Source: Marinobacterium lacunae
GTDB taxonomy: Bacteria > Pseudomonadota > Gammaproteobacteria > Pseudomonadales > Balneatricaceae
Direction of reading: 5' to 3'
NCBI RefSeq assembly: GCF_000705555.1
Contig: NZ_JMQN01000038.1
Coordinates: 1-64,000 of the forward strand
Length of the DNA stretch: 64,000 bases
Positions 18,619-29,001 of the stretch are shown here, in pieces. The position numbers and the translations under genes are program-made. Every line of letters starts with the position of its first letter. Position 1 is the stretch's first letter. Under the pieces are notes generated by a model that had not been told where the DNA came from, made no database searches, and saw nothing but the letters and a program-made list of their open reading frames with translations.

Positions 18619-20514
18619 ATGTCCTACCAAGCCGAATACAGCAACTCCATCCAGAATCCTGAAGGCTTCTGGGCTGAGAAGGCCACAGATCTACCCTGGT
18701 ATACGCCACCGAAGACCATTCTCTCTACCGATGAAAACGGCATCTACCGCTGGTTTGCTGATGGCGAAATGAACACCGCCTATATGGCGCTGGATCATCA
18801 TGTCGAGAGCGGCCGCGGCGATCAGGATGCACTGATCTACGACTCTCCTGTGACCGGAACCAAGCGCAAGCTGACCTACCGTGAACTGCGTGACGAAGTG
18901 GCTAAATTCGCCGGCGTTCTGAAAGCGCAGGGCGTGACCAAAGGCGATCGCGTGGTGATCTACATGCCGATGGTGCCTGAAGCGCTCATCGCTATGCTGG
19001 GTGTGGCGCGACTCGGTGCTATCCATTCAGTGGTATTCGGTGGCTTTGCGCCCCATGAACTGGCGGTTCGTATTGACGATGCCGAGCCGAAGGTCGTGGT
19101 CAGTGCGTCCTGCGGTATCGAGGTCTCGAAGGTTATCGAGTACAAGCCGATGCTGGATCAGGCGATTGAGCAATCCGCCCATAAGCCGAAGGCCTGCATT
19201 GTCCTTCAGCGTCCAGAAGCGAAAGCGGCGCTGACGGCGGGGCGTGATATCGACTGGGAAGAGGCGATGGCATCGGCCGAGCCTGCCGACTGCGTACCGG
19301 TTAAGGGCACCGATCCGTTGTATATCCTCTACACATCGGGCACCACCGGAAAGCCGAAAGGGGTTGTGCGCGATAACGGCGGCCACGCCGTTGCGCTCAA
19401 GTATTCCATGAAGGCGATCTACAACATGGCGCCGGGCGACGTGTTCTGGGCGGCGTCGGATGTCGGCTGGGTGGTCGGACACTCCTACATTGTGTACGGA
19501 CCGTTGCTGGCCGGTTGCACCACTGTCGTCTACGAAGGTAAACCGGTGCGCACACCGGATGCCGGTGCCTTCTGGCGTGTGGTTGAAGAGTATAAGGCCA
19601 AGGCGTTGTTTGCTGCGCCGACCGCTTTCCGTGCAATCAAAAAAGAGGATCCGGAAGCCTCCCTGCTCGAGAACTACGACCTGTCGTCACTCAAGACCAT
19701 TTTCATGGCCGGTGAGCGTCTTGATCCGCCGACCTACGACTGGACCGTCAGTAAAACCGGTAAGCCGGTAGTGGACCACTGGTGGCAGACCGAAACCGGT
19801 TGGGCTATCTGCGGCAACCTGATGGGTATCGAGCCGAAAACACCGAAGGCGGGTTCATCCACACTGCCGGTGCCGGGCTTCAATGTTCAGATTCTCGGCC
19901 CGGACGGGCAGGAGCTGCCAGCAGGTGAACAGGGCTCTATCGCACTCAAGCTGCCGCTGCCGCCGAGCTGTCTGCCCACCATCTGGGGCGACTTCGAGCG
20001 CTTCCGTACCGGTTACCTGTCTGACTTCCCCGGCTACTACACCTCCGGTGACGGCGGTTACAAGGATGAAGAGGGATATGTCTTCATCATGGGGCGTACC
20101 GATGATGTGATCAACGTGGCCGGACACCGTCTCTCCACCGGTGAGATGGAAGAGATCGTAGCGGCGCATCCGGCTGTGGCCGAGTGTGCGGTGATCGGTG
20201 TCAACGATCCACTCAAGGGACAAGCGCCGATCGGCCTTGTACTGCTTAAAGACGGTGTAGAGGTTGAAGAAGACCAGCTCCAGGGCGAACTGGTTGCGAT
20301 GGTACGCAAAGAGATCGGGCCGATCGCCTGCTTCCAGCGTGCAATTGTGGTTCAGCGTCTGCCAAAGACCCGCTCAGGCAAGATTCTGCGCAAACTGTTG
20401 CGACAGATAGCAGATGGTCAGAGCTACACCGTGCCTTCCACCATTGATGACCCGGCCAGCCTGTCCGAGATCGAAGGGATCATGGACAGTCACGGTCTGG
20501 TGCAACGCGCGTAA
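18619..20514 (+). CDS. prpE: Propionyl-CoA synthetase (AMP-forming)
   Basis: A 631-residue acyl-CoA synthetase that activates propionate, and less well acetate, through an acyl-adenylate. YILYTSGTTGKPKGVV near 234 is the adenylate loop. VVDHWWQTETGW and TSGDGGYKDEEGY carry adenylation motifs, and the catalytic Lys lies in KTRSGKILRK near 590. SNSIQNPEGFWAEKA at the N-terminus and VRDNGGHAVAL are typical of PrpE rather than Acs. AAAAGGA lies upstream of the ATG. No methylcitrate-cycle genes are adjacent. Confidence 0.92.
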   Translation: MSYQAEYSNSIQNPEGFWAEKATDLPWYTPPKTILSTDENGIYRWFADGEMNTAYMALDHHVESGRGDQDALIYDSPVTGTKRKLTYRELRDEVAKFAGVLKAQGVTKGDRVVIYMPMVPEALIAMLGVARLGAIHSVVFGGFAPHELAVRIDDAEPKVVVSASCGIEVSKVIEYKPMLDQAIEQSAHKPKACIVLQRPEAKAALTAGRDIDWEEAMASAEPADCVPVKGTDPLYILYTSGTTGKPKGVVRDNGGHAVALKYSMKAIYNMAPGDVFWAASDVGWVVGHSYIVYGPLLAGCTTVVYEGKPVRTPDAGAFWRVVEEYKAKALFAAPTAFRAIKKEDPEASLLENYDLSSLKTIFMAGERLDPPTYDWTVSKTGKPVVDHWWQTETGWAICGNLMGIEPKTPKAGSSTLPVPGFNVQILGPDGQELPAGEQGSIALKLPLPPSCLPTIWGDFERFRTGYLSDFPGYYTSGDGGYKDEEGYVFIMGRTDDVINVAGHRLSTGEMEEIVAAHPAVAECAVIGVNDPLKGQAPIGLVLLKDGVEVEEDQLQGELVAMVRKEIGPIACFQRAIVVQRLPKTRSGKILRKLLRQIADGQSYTVPSTIDDPASLSEIEGIMDSHGLVQRA

Positions 20515-20593
20515 AAAATCAGTGGCTAACCCTGGCTGCTGTAATAAAAATAAATAAGTCCAACGGCAAGGGGTGAGGTACAGGGAAGTGCCA

Positions 20594-20624
20594 GCCCCGC
20601 CTGCGAAGGATACGCAGGCGGGGC
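20594..20624 (-). terminator. Strong hairpin between prpE and the RND gene
   Basis: GCCCCGCCTGCG (20594-20605) and CGCAGGCGGGGC (20613-20624) form a perfect 12-bp stem with a seven-base loop in the convergent spacer. There is no T-run on either side, so it may be a weak or factor-aided terminator. Confidence 0.5.
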
Positions 20625-20653
20625 CAACATGGATGTGTTTAAGCGATACCCGT

Positions 20654-23600
20654 CTACTCGGCGCGCTCCAGCGCCAACTCGGCGTTCAGTTCCGGCTCCT
20701 GTTCATGCTGACGCGCAATCAGCATATAGAGCGAGGGCACCACGAACAGCGTAAAGATCGTTCCGATCGTCATACCGCCTACCAGTACCAAACCAATCGA
20801 GTTACGTGCCGCAGCTCCAGGACCGTCTACCAGCGTCAGCGGGAAGTGACCGGCTATGGTGGCAATGGAGGTCATTAGCACCGGACGCAAACGTGTCATG
20901 GCGGCTGTGCGGATCGCATCGATCTTGGCCTGACCCTGCTCCTGAAGTTTGTTGGCAAACTCCACGATCAGGATACCGTTCTTGGAGATCAACCCGACCA
21001 GCGTCACCAGACCCACCTGAGCATAGATATTCATGGTGGTGGTCCAGCCGTCGGTCCAGAACGGGATATCCGGGTTGGGCATCTTCAGCACGGTGAACGT
21101 CAGTGCACCGAACATCGCCAGTGGCACTGAACCCAGCAGAATCACGAACGGATCGCGGAACGAGTTGAACTGTACCGCCAGCACCAGAAAGATCATCAGT
21201 ATCGCCAGCCCAAGCGAGGGCAGGAACTTGTTGCCCTCGGTGCGCAGCTGGCGGGACTCGCCGGTATAGTTGATGGTGTAGTTGGTTGGCAGAATCTCTT
21301 CGGCCGAGCGCTCAAGCACCTTCAGGCCCTCGTCGATCTGGGCCGTCATGCCTGACAGCTTGACCGCGTTAAGCTGCTGAAACCGGTTAAGCGAGCGCGG
21401 CACAGTGGTGTCGTTAAGCGTCGCAATCGAGCTTAGCGGAATCAGCTGGCCGCTGGGACCGGTGACATAGATCTGGCTTAGCTGCTCGGGATTGAGCCTG
21501 TCGATACGGGCGATCTGCGGGATCACCTTGTAGGCGCGGCCATCCACATTAAAGCGGTTAACGTAGTTGGCTCCGAGTGCTGCACCGAGATCTGCGCCCA
21601 CCTGAGCGTTGGTCAGGCCAAGCGCTGCAACCTTCTGGTGATCGATCACAATCTCCGACTGCGGTTGGTCGTACTTCAGGTCGATTTCGGGCGGGAAGTA
21701 GAACAGACCGCTCTCCATCGCTTTCATCTGCAACTGCTGGGCGTATTCCAGCATCTGTTTGGGATCGTCAGTGGATGTGATGACGAACTCGACAGGGAAG
21801 TTGCTGCCGCCGGGTAGGGCAGGCGGCTGGGTTACGAAAATCTGCAAGCCCGGAATAGTCGAGAGCTGACCCTGCATCTCACGGATCAGCTGGTTGACCG
21901 ACTTGTCGCGCTCATCCCAGGGTTTGGTAACCATGCCGCTGAAACCGCCGATGCCCAGTGCCGCCGCGAACGAGTCAGACGGCGCGAGCAGAATCTGGAA
22001 GGTCAGTTCGCGGTCGGGGGCGTTGTAGAACATCTGCTCGGCAGCTTTGCCGAAATGCACCTTCTGGTCAGCCGAGGCGTTGGCAGCGTTATTGATAATG
22101 CCGAACATGACACTCTGGTCCTCAAGGGGGGCCAGCTCTTTGGGCGAAAAGATGTACATCGGCACCACCATGATGCTGAGCGCAATCCACACCACGTACA
22201 CCACAGGGCGCACGTTCAGAATGCGGGCAAGCAGTGCGCCATAGCCGTCGCGCAGGCGGTCGAAGAAATGGTTTACCTTGCCGGTAAAGCCGTGCTCTTC
22301 GCTTTCTGCACTTTTGAGCAGGTGTCCGGCCATCATCGGCGATAGCGTCAGCGCCACAATCCCGGAAATGGTGACGGCGCCCGCCAGTGTCAGCGCGAAT
22401 TCACGGAACAGCGCACCGGTAAGACCGCCCTGTAGGCCGATGGGGGTGTACACGGCGGCAAGGGTAATGGTCATGGCGATGACCGGTCCGATCAGCTCTC
22501 GGGCACCGATAATCGCGGCGTCCATGGGCGAGCGTCCTTCGCGCAGGTGTCGCTCCACGTTTTCGACCATGACGATGGCGTCGTCCACCACAAGACCCAC
22601 CGAAAGCACGATGGCCAGCAGCGTTAGCAGGTTAAGGGTGAAGCCGAACACCTGCATCAGGAAGATTGCACCAATCAGCGACACAGGAATCGCCACAATC
22701 GGCACCAGAACCGAGCGCATGGAACCCAGGAAGATAAAGATCACCAGCACGACGATGGCCAGAGTCTCGGTCAGCGTACCGACCACTTCATGAATTGCAT
22801 CGTTGATATAGGCCGACGCGTCATAGCCGATATCGGCTTCCATACCGCTGGGCAGGCCGGCTTTGATCCCTTCGAGATCCTTGCGGACGAGTCCGATAAC
22901 ATCAATGGTGTTGCTATCCGGTAGGGGGAATATCCCCATGAACACCGCGTTCTGGCCATTGAAGCTGACGTTGGTTTCGTAGTCTTCGGCACCAAGCTCC
23001 ACATCGGCCACATCGCGCAGACGGATGATGGTGTCATTCTCGTTGCGAACTACCAGTTGCTCGAACTGCTCGCGGGTGTGCAGGTCGGTGTTGGCGGTGA
23101 GGTTTACCTGCACCATATTGCCCTTGGTATTACCCACGGCGGCCAGATAGTTGTTCGACGCCAGCGCCGTTCGCACCTCAACCGGGCTGATGTTTAGCGA
23201 GGCCATGCGGCCCGGGTCCAGCCAGACGCGCATGGCGAAGGTGCGCGCGCCGAAAATATCGGCACGCTGTACACCCTCAAGCGCCGACAATCGGGGTTGA
23301 ACCACACGCACCAGATAATCGGTGATCTCAGCCTGCGACAGCGTATCCGAGGAGAAGCTCAAATAGGCGGCGGCAAACTCGGAATCGGCAGACTGAATGC
23401 TGATGGAGGGCACTTCGGCTTCGGCCGGCAGCGAGTTGCGCACCTGGTTCACTTGCGCGGTGATATCGGTTAGCGCCTTGGTTGGCTCGTAGTTGAGTTC
23501 AAGGCGCGCGGTCACCATCGAGAGACCCAGCAGGCTCTTTGACTCGACGTAATCCACGCCCTGAACCGCGCCGATGGCGCGCTCTATTTCGGTGGTGACA

Positions 23601-23788
23601 AAGCCTTTGACCACCTCGGCGCTGGCGCCAATGTAGGGGGTGGTTATGGTAATGGAGGCGTTTTCGCTCTGCGGGTATTGACGCACGCTAAGCGACCACC
23701 AGGATTGCACGCCCGCTATGATGATGACGACACTGACCACGATGGCAAGGACAGGTCGGCGGACAAAAATATCGGTAAAAGCTTTCAT
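20654..23788 (-). CDS. RND efflux pump inner-membrane transporter (HAE1 type)
   Basis: A 1044-residue proton-driven exporter with the usual 12 helices and two large periplasmic loops. The start is MKAFTDIFVRRPVLAIVVSV. The proton-relay pair is in GLVVDDAIVMVENVERHLREG near 405, and the second-half signature GLISKNGILIVEFANKLQEQG is near 930. With the membrane-fusion protein 41 bases upstream it would form a tripartite pump; no outer-membrane factor is encoded here, so it probably borrows a TolC-like protein. Substrates are unknown. It resembles the MexK/VmeF kind of two-gene systems. Confidence 0.93.
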   Translation of the reverse strand: MKAFTDIFVRRPVLAIVVSVVIIIAGVQSWWSLSVRQYPQSENASITITTPYIGASAEVVKGFVTTEIERAIGAVQGVDYVESKSLLGLSMVTARLELNYEPTKALTDITAQVNQVRNSLPAEAEVPSISIQSADSEFAAAYLSFSSDTLSQAEITDYLVRVVQPRLSALEGVQRADIFGARTFAMRVWLDPGRMASLNISPVEVRTALASNNYLAAVGNTKGNMVQVNLTANTDLHTREQFEQLVVRNENDTIIRLRDVADVELGAEDYETNVSFNGQNAVFMGIFPLPDSNTIDVIGLVRKDLEGIKAGLPSGMEADIGYDASAYINDAIHEVVGTLTETLAIVVLVIFIFLGSMRSVLVPIVAIPVSLIGAIFLMQVFGFTLNLLTLLAIVLSVGLVVDDAIVMVENVERHLREGRSPMDAAIIGARELIGPVIAMTITLAAVYTPIGLQGGLTGALFREFALTLAGAVTISGIVALTLSPMMAGHLLKSAESEEHGFTGKVNHFFDRLRDGYGALLARILNVRPVVYVVWIALSIMVVPMYIFSPKELAPLEDQSVMFGIINNAANASADQKVHFGKAAEQMFYNAPDRELTFQILLAPSDSFAAALGIGGFSGMVTKPWDERDKSVNQLIREMQGQLSTIPGLQIFVTQPPALPGGSNFPVEFVITSTDDPKQMLEYAQQLQMKAMESGLFYFPPEIDLKYDQPQSEIVIDHQKVAALGLTNAQVGADLGAALGANYVNRFNVDGRAYKVIPQIARIDRLNPEQLSQIYVTGPSGQLIPLSSIATLNDTTVPRSLNRFQQLNAVKLSGMTAQIDEGLKVLERSAEEILPTNYTINYTGESRQLRTEGNKFLPSLGLAILMIFLVLAVQFNSFRDPFVILLGSVPLAMFGALTFTVLKMPNPDIPFWTDGWTTTMNIYAQVGLVTLVGLISKNGILIVEFANKLQEQGQAKIDAIRTAAMTRLRPVLMTSIATIAGHFPLTLVDGPGAAARNSIGLVLVGGMTIGTIFTLFVVPSLYMLIARQHEQEPELNAELALERAE

Positions 23789-23829
23789 GATCGATCTTCC
23801 GGCACAGGTTCGGGTTAAGTGACGCAGCT

Positions 23830-24960
23830 TCAGCTATTGCCGGGCTTGGGTTCGAACTTGAACTCCGGTGCCAGACTGTTATCGACCACTACCGCCATAC
23901 CCGGGCGCAGTTTGAATACGCCGGTGGATACCACACGATCACCCGCTTTAAGTCCTTCTGTAACCTCGACAAAATCGCCTTTGTGTGTGCCCAGCTGGAC
24001 ACTCTGCTGGCGCAATACCAGTGTGTCGGGGTTGTCCTTGCTGGCTTCGATGATAAATACCGTTGATCCGTACGGGCCATACTGAATAGCCGTGGTCGGC
24101 AACATCAACACCTTTTCGGTGGCGGCTTCGAGCAGGCTTAACGACACATACATACCCGGGCGCAGAAGGCTCTCGGGGTTGGGCAGCGTCGCCTGCACAC
24201 GGATGTTGCGGGTTACCGGATCAATATCGGGGTTGAATGCCGAGATGCGGCCTTCAAATGTACGATTCGGGTAGGCGTCGGAGATAACCTGAACCGTCAG
24301 CCCCATCTGCAGGTTGGACTGGCGCTGCTGAGGCAGGGAGAAATCGACATAGATTGGGTCCAGCGCCTGAAGCGACACGATCTCGTCGCCTTTATTGAGA
24401 AACTGTCCAACGCTGATCTGACGAATACCGAGCGTACCTGAGAAGGGCGCGCGAATGGTCTTTTTTGCGATCACGGCGCGCACATAATCCACCTGCGCAT
24501 CGGCTTGTTTCACGTTGGTGCGGATAGAGTCGAATTCGGACTGCGCGATATACTTGCTCTTGCGCAGCTCTTGAGCACGCTTTAATGAGATGCGTGACAA
24601 CTCAGCCGTGGCTTCTGCCTCACGAAGCTGCGCCTGCTCCAGTTCGATATCAAGCTGCACAAGCGGCTGGCCCGCTTCTATGTAGGTGCCGGGGGTGAAT
24701 AGTATCTCGCGTACAATCCCTTCGGCTTCAGTGCGAACCGTGGTGCCTTGTACGGCCATAACAGTACCGACCGCAGCAATTTCGGGCTGGCGTGTGTATT
24801 CGAATACTTCCGCGGCGTTGACCTGCTCGGGCGGCATGGTCATTTCGGCAAATGCATCGCCCATCGTCTTGAACTGCAAAAGCTTGATACCTGCCAGGCT
24901 TGCGATCAGAGGTATCGCGATCACCGCGCCGAGCAATACCAGCAGTAGTTTCCTTAACAT
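23830..24960 (-). CDS. RND efflux periplasmic adaptor (membrane fusion protein)
   Basis: A 376-residue adaptor joining the RND pump to an outer-membrane channel. An uncleaved N-terminal helix (about 4-26) anchors it; there is no lipobox Cys. The split lipoyl halves (VRTEAEGIVREI and KKTIRAPFSGTLGIR) flank a helical hairpin at about 100-160. A beta-barrel segment follows with PIYVDFSLPQQ and GRISAFNPDIDPVTRNIRVQA, then a membrane-proximal domain. It is the first gene of the efflux operon. Confidence 0.93.
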   Translation of the reverse strand: MLRKLLLVLLGAVIAIPLIASLAGIKLLQFKTMGDAFAEMTMPPEQVNAAEVFEYTRQPEIAAVGTVMAVQGTTVRTEAEGIVREILFTPGTYIEAGQPLVQLDIELEQAQLREAEATAELSRISLKRAQELRKSKYIAQSEFDSIRTNVKQADAQVDYVRAVIAKKTIRAPFSGTLGIRQISVGQFLNKGDEIVSLQALDPIYVDFSLPQQRQSNLQMGLTVQVISDAYPNRTFEGRISAFNPDIDPVTRNIRVQATLPNPESLLRPGMYVSLSLLEAATEKVLMLPTTAIQYGPYGSTVFIIEASKDNPDTLVLRQQSVQLGTHKGDFVEVTEGLKAGDRVVSTGVFKLRPGMAVVVDNSLAPEFKFEPKPGNS

Positions 24961-25077
24961 CTTTCCTTGTCCCTTTTTCGGTCAGTTTTTGCAGGCTTTC
25001 ACACCGTTTCGCGTCTCAATAATAAAGGATATAGATCGGCAAGGCCGCTAAAGAGATGTGAAAAGTACATTAATTTC

Positions 25078-25135
25078 ACAAACCCTGTTTATTGCGTAAT
25101 ACCGTCTGAGAACGGCCTCGCAAAAGAGGGTTTGT
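25078..25135. repeat. Nested inverted repeat downstream of an AraC regulator
   Basis: ACAAACCCTGTTTATTGCG at 25078-25096 pairs imperfectly with CGCAAAAGAGGGTTTGT at 25119-25135. Inside it CCGT/ACGG (25102-25114) makes a second small stem. It starts seven bases beyond the stop of the AraC gene. It has no T-run and could be a terminator, a REP-like element or an mRNA-end structure. Confidence 0.5.
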
Positions 25136-25141
25136 TCGGAG

Positions 25142-26017
25142 TTACACCGCGCGTCTACGAACATCGGACGGCGGGTAACCCATATTTTTGCGAAAGCAGT
25201 TGCTGAAATGGCTCGACGAGCTGAAACCGCAGCGCAGTGCGATGTCGGTCAGTGGCAGCTTTGTCGTTATCAGCAGGTCACGGGCCCGTTCCAGCCGTCT
25301 GTTGGTCAGGTACTGGTGCGGTGGTATACCAAGGCTCTGACGAAACATACGCGCGAAATGGTATTCACTCAGATCGGCGATAGCCGCCAGTTCGCTAAGG
25401 GGTATCGGCCTGTCGAGACTTGACTCGATATACTCGATTACCCGCTTAAGCTGATAGGGTGCAAGCCCGCCACGGATGCGCGGCGCGGTCCAGTCCAGCT
25501 GGGTATAGCCTTTTATCAGGTGCGCCAGCAGCAGGTTGACTGCACTGGTTAACTGTAACTGCTCCTCGGGTGCCTGCCAGTCGCAGTTGAGCAGAAACTG
25601 ACGGTAGATAGCCGTTACCTTGGCGTCATCTGTGAAGATCTTCTCATCGAGGCGTATCTCGGCGGGGGATCTGTCCCAGGTGTTTTCCGCCAGTTCGCGT
25701 ATGTGTCGGTCGTTGAAGTAGAAATGCACGAAAGTAAGCGGGCCGCGAATATCCCAGGTGTTGCAGCTCTGTTCCGGCATCAGGCACATGCGGTCGGGCC
25801 CGCCGCCGTTATGCCAGGCGTTGCCCTGGCGACGGTAGCTCTCATAGCCATCTTCGATGTAAAGGCTGAGGGTGTGGTGCGGGTTCTCTTCCTGATGGAT
25901 ACGGTCACGATCATTGTGCCAGTGAGCCAAGGCCATGCCGGAGGGCAAGCTTGCGCTATTCCTCAACTGAGCGTTCGATTTTGCGAGCGTTTCGAATACC
26001 CGATATGTCGGCTCCAC
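25142..26017 (-). CDS. AraC family transcriptional regulator
   Basis: A 291-residue regulator with an N-terminal cupin-like sensing domain (about 15-175; DGYESYRRQGNAWHNGG, FVHFYFND) and a C-terminal double helix-turn-helix (about 195-290). The conserved LSEYHFARMFRQSLGIPPHQY and IALRCGFSSSSHFSNCFRK are intact. The divergent DMT transporter gene lies 190 bases away and is the likely target, although the efflux pair downstream is also possible. Confidence 0.9.
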   Translation of the reverse strand: MEPTYRVFETLAKSNAQLRNSASLPSGMALAHWHNDRDRIHQEENPHHTLSLYIEDGYESYRRQGNAWHNGGGPDRMCLMPEQSCNTWDIRGPLTFVHFYFNDRHIRELAENTWDRSPAEIRLDEKIFTDDAKVTAIYRQFLLNCDWQAPEEQLQLTSAVNLLLAHLIKGYTQLDWTAPRIRGGLAPYQLKRVIEYIESSLDRPIPLSELAAIADLSEYHFARMFRQSLGIPPHQYLTNRRLERARDLLITTKLPLTDIALRCGFSSSSHFSNCFRKNMGYPPSDVRRRAV

Positions 26018-26208
26018 CCAGAGCTCTCCGATCTATCCATTTTTACGAAAGCCTGATACTAGCGAGCAGGACCTGACCGTGCCAACAGGTTTGGCGAAAT
26101 ATCTGGCGAGAAAACCGCAAGATTGTGCAAGTCCGCGCGCCTTTGTGAAAGCTCAAATCTGCGCAGTTGGTGACACTTGTGGTAAACCCAACCTACGAGA
26201 GCACTTCT

Positions 26209-27108
26209 ATGAATGCCGTGCTGTATATGCTGACTGTACTGATCTGGGGGACAACCTGGATCGCGATCTCGCTTCAGGAGGGGATAGTTGCGCCGGTGGT
26301 GTCGGTGTTTTACCGCTTTGCCGTTGCAGCAATCCTGCTGTTTCCGTTGCTGATACTCTGCAAGCGATTAAGGCCGCTGGATAGGCGTGACCACCTGTTT
26401 TGCATGCTGCAGGGCATGTGCGTGTTCGGCCTTAACTTCTATTGCTTTTATACCGCCGTGAGCTACATCAGCAGCGGGCTGGAATCGGTGATCTTCTCCA
26501 TTGCCGTGATATTCAACGCGCTGAATGCCGTGGTGTTTTTGCGCCAGCCCGTTACCGCCAAACTCCTGTGTGCGGCCCTGCTGGGCGTTGCGGGCATGGT
26601 GAGCCTGTTCTGGAACGATCTGGTTAAGGATGTGGGCAACAGCGATACGCTGCTCGGTGCCGGCCTGTGCCTGCTGGGCACCTACGGATTCTCGTTGGGC
26701 AATATGATAAGCGCACGGCACCAGAAGCGGGGGCGCGACGTAATGACCACCAACGCCTGGGCGATGGGGTATGGCGCGCTGTTTATGGCCGCTTTGGCCA
26801 CGCTAAGCGGTGCGGAGTTTACCATCGAAATGACGCCATCCTATCTGATCAGCCTGTTCTACCTGTCCGTGATCGGCTCGCTGGTGGGCTTCGGTGCCTA
26901 CTTTGCGTTGATCGGGCGCATCGGTACAGGCCCCGCGGCCTATGCCACCGTGCTGTTCCCCCTGGTGGCGCTGTCCATCTCCACTGTATTTGAGGGCTAT
27001 GTCTGGACGCCGGGCGGGTTTCTCGGCCTTGGTCTGATACTGCTGGGCAATATCGTGATGTTTGCGCGCTGGCCTAAGGTCCGGTTTCTGGCGCAGCGTT
27101 ATCAGTAG
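26209..27108 (+). CDS. DMT superfamily (EamA) transporter
   Basis: A 299-residue inner-membrane protein with ten predicted helices made of two EamA repeats. I chose ATG 26209 because translation from there begins directly with the first helix (MNAVLYMLTVLIWGTTWIAI); an upstream in-frame start at 26167 would add 14 polar residues. The internal PVVSVFYRFAVAAILLFPLL and second-half YFALIGRIGTGPAAYATVLFP are typical. Members export amino acids or other small metabolites. Substrate unknown; possibly controlled by the divergent AraC protein. Confidence 0.88.
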   Translation: MNAVLYMLTVLIWGTTWIAISLQEGIVAPVVSVFYRFAVAAILLFPLLILCKRLRPLDRRDHLFCMLQGMCVFGLNFYCFYTAVSYISSGLESVIFSIAVIFNALNAVVFLRQPVTAKLLCAALLGVAGMVSLFWNDLVKDVGNSDTLLGAGLCLLGTYGFSLGNMISARHQKRGRDVMTTNAWAMGYGALFMAALATLSGAEFTIEMTPSYLISLFYLSVIGSLVGFGAYFALIGRIGTGPAAYATVLFPLVALSISTVFEGYVWTPGGFLGLGLILLGNIVMFARWPKVRFLAQRYQ

Positions 27109-27180
27109 CCCTGATAAATACGTATGAATACCTATTACCCAGGTGGTGCTCAAAGACCTGGCGTTGGTCATCGATGCATA

Positions 27181-27234
27181 ATAAGGGTAATTGCTTATAT
27201 CGTTGAAGCTGGTAGGATAAGGGAAATCACTTAT
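27181..27234. promoter_or_regulatory. Two copies of an 18-base dyad upstream of etfB
   Basis: ATAAGGGTAATTGCTTAT (27181-27198) and ATAAGGGAAATCACTTAT (27217-27234) are inverted repeats of ATAAG/CTTAT with eight-base spacers, 36 bases apart. They end 63 bases before the etfB start. The same dyad recurs before the sensor kinase, liuR and livG genes, which suggests a shared regulator. A related half-site pattern lies at 27117-27136. Confidence 0.55.
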
Positions 27235-27296
27235 TTCTGAGCGGTCGCCAATAGGGCTGCTGCACACCCAACAACAATGACATAAGGTTTGCAGAG

Positions 27297-28046
27297 ATGA
27301 AGGTACTCGTAGCCGTTAAGCGGGTGATCGACTACAACGTCAAGGTACGTGTGAAAGCCGATAACACCGATGTGGATCTGGCCAATGTCAAAATGGCGTT
27401 GAACCCGTTTTGTGAAATTGCAGTAGAGGAGGCGGTGCGCCTTAAAGAGGCAGGTGCCGCAACCGAAGTGGTTGTGGTGTCGATAGGCCCTAAGGCGTGT
27501 CAGGAGCAGATTCGCACCGCGCTGGCACTCGGTGCCGACCGCGGTATTCATATCGAAACCGACACTAGCCCCGAGTCGCTCTCGGTGGCCAAACTGCTGG
27601 CCAAGGTGGTCGAGCAGGAGCAGCCGGGAATTGTGATTCTCGGCAAGCAGTCAATCGACTCAGATAACAACCAGACCGGCCAGATGCTGGCCGCACTAAC
27701 CGGCATGCCCCAGGGCACCTTTGCATCGAAGGTTAGCGTGATCGACGGATCGCTCAACGTCACCCGCGAAGTGGACGGCGGCCTGCAGACGTTGGCGCTG
27801 AAACTGCCCGCTGTAATCACCACTGATCTGCGCCTCAACGAGCCGCGCTATGCAAAACTCCCCGACATTATGAAAGCCAAAAAGAAACCGCTGGAGGTGA
27901 AAACCCCGGCTGATCTTGGCGTTGAGTTGCGCGAGCATACGCGACTGTTGAAGGTAGAGGCCCCGGCGACGCGACAGGCCGGTATCAAAGTGGCCAGCGT
28001 GGATGAGCTGGTCGAGAAACTCAAAAACGAAGCCAAGGTAATTTAA
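27297..28046 (+). CDS. etfB: Electron transfer flavoprotein beta subunit
   Basis: A 249-residue subunit of the soluble flavoprotein that accepts electrons from acyl-CoA dehydrogenases and passes them to ETF-ubiquinone oxidoreductase. [20 protein letters not shown] and [18 protein letters not shown] are the family start; the ETF-beta signature region [23 protein letters not shown] is near 160-185. The etfA start lies ten bases after the stop. The isovaleryl-CoA dehydrogenase in the liu operon is a likely electron donor. Confidence 0.97.
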   Translation: MKVLVAVKRVIDYNVKVRVKADNTDVDLANVKMALNPFCEIAVEEAVRLKEAGAATEVVVVSIGPKACQEQIRTALALGADRGIHIETDTSPESLSVAKLLAKVVEQEQPGIVILGKQSIDSDNNQTGQMLAALTGMPQGTFASKVSVIDGSLNVTREVDGGLQTLALKLPAVITTDLRLNEPRYAKLPDIMKAKKKPLEVKTPADLGVELREHTRLLKVEAPATRQAGIKVASVDELVEKLKNEAKVI

Positions 28047-28056
28047 GGGGGCAGTG

Positions 28057-28986
28057 ATGGCTATTCTGGTAATTGCGGAACACGACAACAGCTCCCTGAA
28101 GGGCGCAACACTTAACACCCTGGCTTCGGCCGCGCAGATTGGGGGCGATATTCACCTGCTGGTTGCCGGCAGCGGCTGCGAGGCAGTTGCACAAGAGGCC
28201 GCAAAGGCCGAGGGCGTCGGCCGCGTACTGTGCGTTGATGCGCCTATCTACGAGCATCAGCTGGCCGAGGACGTCGCGCTGCTGGTAGCCGAATGCGGGC
28301 GGGATTACAGCCACATACTGGCACCGGCCACCACCAACGGCAAAAACCTGATGCCGCGGATAGCGGCGCTTCTGGATGTGGCCCAGATCTCTGACATTAC
28401 AGCCGTCGAGAACGAGAACACCTACCGCCGCCCGATCTACGCCGGTAACGCCATCGCCACCGTGCAGGCGCTGGACCCGATTCAGGTGATTACCGTGCGT
28501 GGCACCGGCTTTGATCCGGTATCGGCCAGCGGTGGCAATGCCGAGGTGCAGATGCTGAGCGCGGCAAGTGCAGCGGGGCTGTCACGCTTTGTCGGCGAAG
28601 AGCTGGCCCAGTCGGACCGTCCTGAGCTGACTGCCGCCCGTGTGGTTGTCTCCGGTGGACGTGGGCTTGGCAGTGGCGAGAACTTCGCGATACTCGAAAA
28701 ACTCGCCGACAAACTCGGCGCGGCTGTCGGTGCCTCGCGTGCAGCGGTGGATTCAGGCTTTGTGCCCAACGACATGCAGGTGGGGCAGACCGGCAAGATC
28801 GTCGCGCCCGAGCTGTATATCGCCGTGGGCATCTCCGGTGCCATACAGCATCTGGCCGGTATGAAAGACTCCAAGGTGATCGTGGCGATTAACAAGGATG
28901 AAGAGGCACCGATCTTTCAGGTTGCCGATTATGGCCTGGTGGCCGACCTCTTTGACGCCGTACCGGAGCTTGAGCAAAAGCTGTAA
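28057..28986 (+). CDS. etfA: Electron transfer flavoprotein alpha subunit
   Basis: A 309-residue FAD-binding partner of EtfB. I chose ATG 28057, with AAGGGGGC upstream, over a GTG three bases earlier. The C-terminal FAD domain shows [53 protein letters not shown] and [15 protein letters not shown] in the standard order. N-terminal residues 1-180 form the ETF core domain. Confidence 0.97.
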   Translation: MAILVIAEHDNSSLKGATLNTLASAAQIGGDIHLLVAGSGCEAVAQEAAKAEGVGRVLCVDAPIYEHQLAEDVALLVAECGRDYSHILAPATTNGKNLMPRIAALLDVAQISDITAVENENTYRRPIYAGNAIATVQALDPIQVITVRGTGFDPVSASGGNAEVQMLSAASAAGLSRFVGEELAQSDRPELTAARVVVSGGRGLGSGENFAILEKLADKLGAAVGASRAAVDSGFVPNDMQVGQTGKIVAPELYIAVGISGAIQHLAGMKDSKVIVAINKDEEAPIFQVADYGLVADLFDAVPELEQKL

Positions 28987-29001
28987 CGGGGGTACGCCGC
29001 G

